Shown here: piece by piece, positions 55,775 to 62,000 of the stretch
Layout of the letters: each line of letters begins with the position of its first letter
Numbering within the stretch: position 1 is the stretch's first letter
Assembly: GCA_009746045.1 (NCBI GenBank)
Contig: RPFO01000231.1
Span: forward strand, 1,810,840 to 1,872,839
Length of the DNA stretch: 62,000 nt
Reading direction: 5' to 3'
From: Mesostigma viride
Taxonomy: Eukaryota > Streptophyta > Mesostigmatophyceae > Mesostigmatales > Mesostigmataceae
Made by a program: the position numbers and the translations under genes
Notes under the pieces: model-generated
Seen by the model: the letters and a program-made list of their open reading frames with translations, nothing else
Databases searched by the model: none
Told to the model about the DNA's origin: nothing

Positions 55775-57510
55775 GTCCTTAATTTAGGACTTTGTCCTAA
55801 ATTAAGGACCAATTTACTATAACCGAGGTACCGGGGGGGGGGGTCACTATATGGACCGTACCCCATGTGGACCGTACCCGGCATGATGTACCCGACCCGT
55901 GGTACCGGCACATGGTACCCGGATTCCGTACCCGGGTACCGGGTATAATGGCGGGAAAGTAGGTACCTCGACCAAAAATATAACCGATTTTGGAGCGAAA
56001 AAGTGGGTGCGGGAATGATCTGAGGTGGATATGGCGACCTGACAATCGTGGCCGGCGTTTTCACGTGCGTTTATCATTTCGGGCGCCCAGTAGCAAAAAC
56101 GAAAGGTCGTTAGTTATGCTTAAAGGCTGTGAAATTTTCTGCGCAAGTTTTTATGTGTAGCGCTGTAGCACAGCGGCACAACACAAATGGGTCGCAGATC
56201 GCCTGCTCGCGGAGGGTCGATTTTGGCACAAACATGTTAGTGTATTAGCAATGGTGGTGCGAATCAAGCCAGGAAATTTTTGTGGACGATTTTGATTATA
56301 GTCTGGAGTTTATAAACGGAGTATTTGACATGGGAGCGCCTGGGCCGTGATATTCTTGCCCGATTTCCATTGTCGACCATGTTTTAGGGACGTTCAGGCT
56401 GGGCAGCGAGCGCACCTTATAGGTCTTCACTTTAGGTTATTCTTGGACCTAGAACGCAGCACAAGCGTGGTTTATATCATTTTCGAACCGGTTGGCCAGC
56501 TTTGGTGCGCTCAGCTCTCGGAAAGCTGACCTCGCTGCGGATTTCAGCGACTTTTTTGCAACCATCTGGAATGAGGCGACGTAAGTAGCAGGTACGTGCC
56601 GGGGTGCCCTAGATCATGAGTGTAACTGGCAACGCTGTCGTGGTGTTTTGAGTCAGTAAGCTATGCCTAAAAAGAGGGGACGCTCTCTGTGCACATAACT
56701 GTCACACATAGTTGGTTTACGTCATACAATTTTTTACGTCTCTATCTTCGTCGTCCGCTGCAGCTAAAACACACATGCGTAAGAGCAGTTTTACTCATGT
56801 GTTAGTTATAAACCATGGTCCTATGGCCTGCAGTCGTTCAGGGTGTTCTCAGACAGTATATACAATATGGTTTACGTGTTACATGCACCCTGAATTCGCT
56901 CACAAAGCGTTGCATGTTAGCACAACGTTGTTCTGAAACTTGATTTGGCTGCATTCATGTGTTAGTTGCAATGCAAATGCAATGTTTTTTCATCGCTGGG
57001 TGGTGGCCAGCATGTCCGTGATGTCAAAGAAGGTTTGGCATATGCTTAGAGAAAGTTTACCGCAAGGGGTGGGCCATGTTCAAGCCGGGCAACCTCAGCA
57101 ACCATGCAGCCGTATATTGCATTACCTGCACCATCTGTGACACCGTTAATCACGCGTATATATAGAGGCAGCCACAGCAGGGTATGGCCTTGTTATACGC
57201 TGCCCCGCCATCCCAAGGCCTCGTAGGGTCCCCTAGCGCTTGTAAGATGCTCAAGGGACCGTGTGGATAGCATGGTCATGCGTTGACACTAATTGGTCCT
57301 ATTGGTCCTAAATTCTCATTTTGACCAAATTCGCGGTTTGAGGCCTGCCATGGGCCAGGGTCCATTCAGGCACTAAATGTAATTATTTGAACCCAGTTTT
57401 TTGTCCAAAATTCAAAAAGTGTGTTATCTGTCAGTGGTAAAAATGCCAGGGTCAAAATTTGATGTTTGCACATATATTTTTTAATTCAAACTGGTCCTAA
57501 AATAAGGACT
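55775..57510. repeat. 1.7-kb segment bounded by GTCCTTAATTTAGGAC-like palindromes
   Basis: The left end has GGTCCTTAATTTAGGAC and its inverted partner GTCCTAAATTAAGGACC, followed by GTACC-rich near-palindromic sequence. The right end has GGTCCTAAAATAAGGAC near 57494. No coding content. Size and ends recall 35925-37652. Confidence 0.4.
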
Positions 57511-58146
57511 TTTCTTGGGAACATGGACAATGGAGGCCTCTGCATGACGTGACAGGCCAGACAGGGCCGCAGGGAAGCCGTCCCGAGTTTTTTTGGGGTG
57601 GGGCTCTGCTTCTGCTGGTCTCTTTTCCCTTAGAATCTCGTCGTTGTCTTGAACCCAGAATACCGGTAGTTGGCTGCGCGAGCACCCGCTGGCCGCGGGA
57701 CGGGCAAACGCGTAGCGCCGTTCCAGGTTTTAAGCGCGGGAATGGTATCCGCGCTTCGGCTCGGGAGGAACGTGCAGGACCCTGATGCCGGGAACCACGG
57801 GCCCATTGCTGCCCCAAAGGTGCTACGTCATACGGTCCAAACCAAAAGCCACCCTACGTCATATTGTCCACCCAATGCATGCGTTCTCCTTAGGTTGCCA
57901 AGGGTTTCTTTAACAACCGTCGATCTGGGTGTAGAGGGTCAGATATCCACCTACCTGACCCTCTCTCTGGGGCAAACGCTGGCGGCTGGCGTCAAATTGT
58001 TCAGGAGGACATGCCATACCGCTGCACGTCTTCGCACGTTCTGCAAGTTTCCCTGCGGGACTCTCTCCCTGCAGTTTCCCTCGCGGGCAACGTGGGGAAC
58101 ACGCTCCTTTGCACTTGACAAAATACCGATGCAAATGCCACGGCCG
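57511..58146 (+). other. 5' flank of the secreted-protein gene
   Basis: The gene's frame is open back to a stop at 57667, with other in-frame Met codons at 57742, 58129 and 58135. The translation before 58129 lacks any recognisable feature, so it is more likely leader or promoter. No convincing TATA box is close by; TATATATAG near 57158 is distant. Confidence 0.4.
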
Positions 58147-61100
58147 ATGGCCAGCACGACGGCACGTGACCGTGGTGCTCGTACTAGTTCCAGAATCTTG
58201 GCGATCGATGTAGTTGTTGGCCAGCTTGGCCTGCTGCAAGCGATCTGCTTCCTCGGCATCCTCGCCCAGCTCGCCGACGTTGCTCATGCATCCAATGTCA
58301 ACGGAATTCGCCTTGGATTCATCGGGAGAGGGTTAGGCAGCGGGCAAGATTACATTTCTCCCAAATTTGTAAAAAACAGAAACCTTTTACAGCAGTCGAG
58401 GTCGACGACGCCTGCAGCTGAATCTCAACCCAGCAAATGCCAGGAAGCAGGTGGCTCGGTTCCAGTACATATCAGGACCACGACAACTCAGAAGCATGGT
58501 ATCGATACAACCGGCAACGAGGGCGACGCAGGAAACGGGTCAGTGGGTACCAAGGTATCTTCTGGTGTCGCCTATTCCTTCGCGGCCATGTTCGAACCGC
58601 TGGCTTGCGGAAGGTGGGGAGCCCACTTGAAGCTCACCTTGGATCTTCAGAATTGCGAGGCTTTCAAACCTGGACGGACCTCGACAGGATCGCCGACCAC
58701 GAGCCCGTGCGAGGGGATGGGCGTGCTGCTCTCGGAGATTCGTGGAGCGTCTCTTTCGTTCACCCACTTTTCGAATGGGTCTGTTGACCGGCTCACTGCC
58801 GACTACGCCGTCAATATCGCAGATCCTGCCAATGACGAGGCTGGCGAAACTGTCAAAGGCTCTGGGTCGCCAGGCAGACGCGAGAATCCTCAATTTACCC
58901 ACGTGGAGGCGGAGCGGCAGGCCGGCATCCGTGACTTTGTGCGCGGCTTGCTGTTCGGCATCATGGAGGAACTCGACATCGACGTCGACGCCGGCGAGGA
59001 AGAGGTATCGCGGACGGAGCGAGCCCGAGACCACCCTGGTTTCCGCGTGGGCGTGTCGACCAGAGCTACTACTTTCAAAGCGCCAGGCAATGGCACTGCC
59101 ACTAGTGGCAATCCCAGGGCAAATGCAGACTCTGGCGTGGGCGACCGTAGAACTAGTTCTGCTGTCAACGGTACAGGCCAGCCACGGCATGATTCGTTGC
59201 CAGATTCCTTTGGTAATTATGATGATCCTAATAACCAAGGTGGCAAAGATCAGAGTCCAGGTCACGAGCACGCTGGGACATCCATCAAGCACATAATCCA
59301 GAAACAATTCTACCACCCCCAGGACCGGTCATCCCAAACAGACCAACCCACCAGCAGCACTACCTTTACGGCACGATTGGGCGTGGGCTCCGAACCCGCC
59401 CAGGGAGGCCAACCTGGCGACTCAGCCCCCAATCGCGGTGCTAATTCTGGCGGCAGTCCCGACGCCCAGGATCTTGGCGGCATGGAAGGCCTGTTCATCC
59501 CCCGTGCTGGCATCCGCCAGTCCTTTGTGCACGTCGCCAGTTCCGCGCTGCTCTACCACCAGGCGGAGGAGGTCATCCAGCTGCCGATTTTTGGCCCAAG
59601 CGATGAGCCGGGCGCCGAGCAGGCGACACCTGTCGTGCGCATGCTGCTGCAGATCGGTCACCTGGCGAACGTGCCCGCGCCGCCGCCAGGGCCCCAGCCC
59701 GATTACAACGGCAATACCAATGACAGCGACGGGCCACGCGGGGGTGATGGAGGACCCACGGATGCTTACTCCACCGGTGATGGTGCTTCTACCAGGAATG
59801 GCGGTGCTAATGCTGGCGCCGACAGCTCGTCTGGGCATGATGGGGCCTATTCAACAAAGCGGCCCGCACATGAAGAGCCCAACATTTACGGAGGGGCTGC
59901 CAGCCGGCTCACCCACGTGCATCAGGTCTACCCGCGCCGCCTGCTGGAAGAGTTCCACCGCCCGAGGCACCTCCCTGGCCTGCGCCACAACAAGTTTGGT
60001 GGCCCCTCCTCGGCAATGACGCGCCGCGGCCGCCGGCTGTCGGAGTCGGAGATTTTGTGGTCCAAGACAGTGTTCAAGGACCGGGTGGACGCGTTCAAGC
60101 CTTCAAGTGCCGACGCCCCCGGCAACCTGGGTGCGAACGCGTCGCTGTCCCTGGCCGTGCGCAAGGACACCTCGGCGACCCTGGGCTACGGCGCCAGCGT
60201 GGACGGAGGGCTGGACGTGATGGTGTTTGGGTACGTGTTTGACGTGGTCTCGCTGGCGGGTGATGCATCTGCGAGCTACGACGCGCCCACCAAGACCGTC
60301 TCTGCTGCGCTCTCCTACTCCTTTGCGTACCGTAAGTGGTTCTTGATGGAGGAGAGTTCGGCCGACCTGAGCCTCACGCTGACCCCCAATGGCCCTGTAC
60401 TGCCGTCCTGCACCGACCCTGAATTATCTGAGAACAGCTGGGTCTCCAAAGAGTTCACGCCTTTCCAGACACCCACCATCACCCTACTCAAGATCCCGCT
60501 CAGTTTCTTGCGCTTTGGAGTCCCGGTGTTTGTCGACCTTGCTGTGCAAGGCAAGCTGGACCTGAAAGTGGCCATGTCGGCGTGCTGGGAGTCGTCACGC
60601 CCGCATGCCATCTTCAAGGGTGGAATCAACGCTTACTTGACGGGGTACGGGGCCGTTGGCGTGGGCATTAAGTGGATTCAGTCGGCCGGGCTTGAAGCGG
60701 AAGTCCAGCTGGCCACGACGGGGCTTTCCGTGGGTGGCCAGTGGGACCTGCTGACCACGAAAGACCGTGTGCTGGCGCTCCAGCCGCCTGTGCCCGCGTG
60801 CACGATTCGGGAGGCGTACTTGAAGGGCATGGGCGTGACGCTGAGCTTCTTCTCCAGAGGGTTTGTTTACACCGCGAAAGAAGAGGTTTGGAACGTCAAG
60901 GCGGAGGACAAATGGAACAAGGTGAAACGCACGTGCTCGGCGAGCGAGATTTCCTCGACCACGCCCGAGACGGGGTCCATCGATCTGGCCAACGCCGCCA
61001 CCGCGGTCATGCCCCAGTTTGCTTCTGGCGGCAGCTACGCCATGGCAGCCTGCCCCCCAGGGTACCGCGACTGCTTCCCAGGGTCTTCCGCCTGCACCGA

Positions 61101-62000
61101 CATCCTCTTCAACAACCAGCACTGCGGCAACTGCAACAACACCGTGCCCACGCGCATGTATTGCCAGAATGGAGTCATAAAGACGATGCCTCCGGAGTCG
61201 CCCACGTACATCCCCATGGAAGCGATTGTGTACTCGCCGCGCTCCGGTGACCTCAGCAGCGTCTCCCAAGTCCGCATCCACTTCAAGTACAACCCGGCGA
61301 CGATGAAGCCCAACACGCGCATGTCGGACCGGCACCCGCCGCCCAAGGACTTCGGCAACCAGTGCTTCATCAACGGGGTGAACGTGGTCCCCCAGTACGA
61401 CGTCCCTGCAGGGTTCACCGAGCCTCAGGTGGTGGTCAAGCCAGGGACATCCCCGGGCATGCTGAGCACCCTCTCGGGCAGCTCGGACTACAACCAATAT
61501 GGTTACGTCGGATGGGAGCTGATATTTACCGTCAAGGATGCCGCGTCCGTGTCTCGCTTTGCGGCGGGCCAGCTGTGCATCAACTGCGACCTGATCGATA
61601 TCCCCCAGCTGGGCTACTATGTGCTTCAGAATGGGGTGTATCAGCTCGACACCTCGCTCGGGTGGAGGATCCCCCGGTGCACGTCGGGTACCGAGTTCAT
61701 TAACTGCAAGGCGTACAGCCTGGCGGAGCCGGCCCCCGCCTCGGGCTACCAGCAGAAGTATGTCCGTGCGACCGCCATCAGCGGCACCCACAGCTTGTCC
61801 AATGTCAACGGTCTCGGCACTTGCAATCTGACCACGACGGCGAGCCCCTGCCAGTGCGTGCCTCAGGCAGATGATCGGCCATCCCCTCCGCCACCACCAC
61901 CCTCACCGCCCCCAAGCAGCCCGCCACCACCACCCTCACCGCCCCCAACCAGCCCGCCACCCCCTCCCTCTCCACCACCAACTAGCCCGCCACCTCCTCC
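58147..62000 (+). CDS. Large secreted Cys-containing protein with Pro-rich (SPPPPP) spacer, 3'-partial
   Basis: One uninterrupted frame from 58147 to the window end (1284 codons, no stop, no intron needed). The start was chosen because it puts a basic stretch (MASTTARDRGARTSSR) before a hydrophobic segment (VVVGQLGLLQAICFLGILA) and an Ala-x-Ala site (VAHA), a likely signal peptide. Residues about 40-620 are Gly/Asn/Asp/Ser-rich with NGS/NGT glycosylation sites. About 620-960 is a beta-rich domain (SLSLAVRKDTSATLGYGASV). 968-1012 is cysteine-rich (CPPGYRDCF, SSACTDI, QHCGNC, YCQNG), like a Stig1-type module. More cysteines follow to CQC, then (SPPPPP)n from 1248. Such spacers are typical of volvocine extracellular-matrix glycoproteins. 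The exact family is not recognised. Confidence 0.82.
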   Translation, partial: MASTTARDRGARTSSRILAIDVVVGQLGLLQAICFLGILAQLADVAHASNVNGIRLGFIGRGLGSGQDYISPKFVKNRNLLQQSRSTTPAAESQPSKCQEAGGSVPVHIRTTTTQKHGIDTTGNEGDAGNGSVGTKVSSGVAYSFAAMFEPLACGRWGAHLKLTLDLQNCEAFKPGRTSTGSPTTSPCEGMGVLLSEIRGASLSFTHFSNGSVDRLTADYAVNIADPANDEAGETVKGSGSPGRRENPQFTHVEAERQAGIRDFVRGLLFGIMEELDIDVDAGEEEVSRTERARDHPGFRVGVSTRATTFKAPGNGTATSGNPRANADSGVGDRRTSSAVNGTGQPRHDSLPDSFGNYDDPNNQGGKDQSPGHEHAGTSIKHIIQKQFYHPQDRSSQTDQPTSSTTFTARLGVGSEPAQGGQPGDSAPNRGANSGGSPDAQDLGGMEGLFIPRAGIRQSFVHVASSALLYHQAEEVIQLPIFGPSDEPGAEQATPVVRMLLQIGHLANVPAPPPGPQPDYNGNTNDSDGPRGGDGGPTDAYSTGDGASTRNGGANAGADSSSGHDGAYSTKRPAHEEPNIYGGAASRLTHVHQVYPRRLLEEFHRPRHLPGLRHNKFGGPSSAMTRRGRRLSESEILWSKTVFKDRVDAFKPSSADAPGNLGANASLSLAVRKDTSATLGYGASVDGGLDVMVFGYVFDVVSLAGDASASYDAPTKTVSAALSYSFAYRKWFLMEESSADLSLTLTPNGPVLPSCTDPELSENSWVSKEFTPFQTPTITLLKIPLSFLRFGVPVFVDLAVQGKLDLKVAMSACWESSRPHAIFKGGINAYLTGYGAVGVGIKWIQSAGLEAEVQLATTGLSVGGQWDLLTTKDRVLALQPPVPACTIREAYLKGMGVTLSFFSRGFVYTAKEEVWNVKAEDKWNKVKRTCSASEISSTTPETGSIDLANAATAVMPQFASGGSYAMAACPPGYRDCFPGSSACTDILFNNQHCGNCNNTVPTRMYCQNGVIKTMPPESPTYIPMEAIVYSPRSGDLSSVSQVRIHFKYNPATMKPNTRMSDRHPPPKDFGNQCFINGVNVVPQYDVPAGFTEPQVVVKPGTSPGMLSTLSGSSDYNQYGYVGWELIFTVKDAASVSRFAAGQLCINCDLIDIPQLGYYVLQNGVYQLDTSLGWRIPRCTSGTEFINCKAYSLAEPAPASGYQQKYVRATAISGTHSLSNVNGLGTCNLTTTASPCQCVPQADDRPSPPPPPPSPPPSSPPPPPSPPPTSPPPPPSPPPTSPPPP
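61888..62000 (+). repeat. Pro-rich spacer coding repeat
   Basis: Encodes SPPPPPP, SPPPSSPPPPP and PPPTSPPPP units up to the window edge. A hydroxyproline-rich rod domain is expected; its length cannot be seen. Confidence 0.85.

Noticed and set aside
60595-61791. 398-residue minus-strand frame
   Set aside because: Antisense shadow of the long plus-strand secreted-protein gene, whose GC-rich third positions keep the opposite frame open.

Overview
This is nuclear DNA of a eukaryote, most likely a green alga (Chlorophyta, perhaps volvocine-like). The grounds are GC-rich exons in AT-richer, simple-repeat-filled introns with GT-AG boundaries, a secreted protein entering a hydroxyproline-rich (SPPPPP)n spacer, a TGTAA poly(A)-type signal after one gene, and a dense load of LTR and non-LTR retroelements. 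The species cannot be fixed from this window.

Three host genes are supported. (1) Plus strand, 981-24134: the C-terminal 922 residues of a full-size PDR-type ABCG transporter (end of TMD1, linker, NBD2, TMD2), in ten exons whose splice phases all agree. Its first half lies before the window. NBD2 lacks the Walker A lysine and the H-loop histidine. (2) Minus strand, 54497-46606: a complete five-exon MOV10/SDE3-family RNA helicase of 1068 residues. (3) Plus strand, 58147 to beyond 62000: an intron-free stretch of at least 1284 codons encoding a large secreted, cysteine-containing protein that enters a Pro-rich spacer at the window edge. It is open to the window end, so it has no stop here.

The 22 kb between the first two genes (24.4-46.4 kb) is a retroelement graveyard. 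It holds an APE-type LINE family ending in a hairpin plus (TTAA)n (LINE1), a second LINE family (LINE2), non-LTR elements with a C-terminal CCHC/restriction-like endonuclease region that end in (TA)n (RLE1 and RLE2), a PHD-finger fragment of a retroelement, and a 391-bp hAT-like MITE with an 8-bp target duplication. Several are nested. A complete 8.5-kb copia-like element with identical LTRs sits antisense in an intron of the transporter. Its protein order looks permuted (integrase before protease).

The most unusual signal is in the introns. In both intron-rich genes, introns carry ladders of decayed copies of the adjoining exon edge together with its splice site. Copies of an exon's 5' edge lie upstream of its acceptor, and copies of its 3' edge lie downstream of its donor. 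The copia element landed inside one such decayed copy. This points to local duplication across splice boundaries as a way introns grow here, leaving many decoy splice sites.
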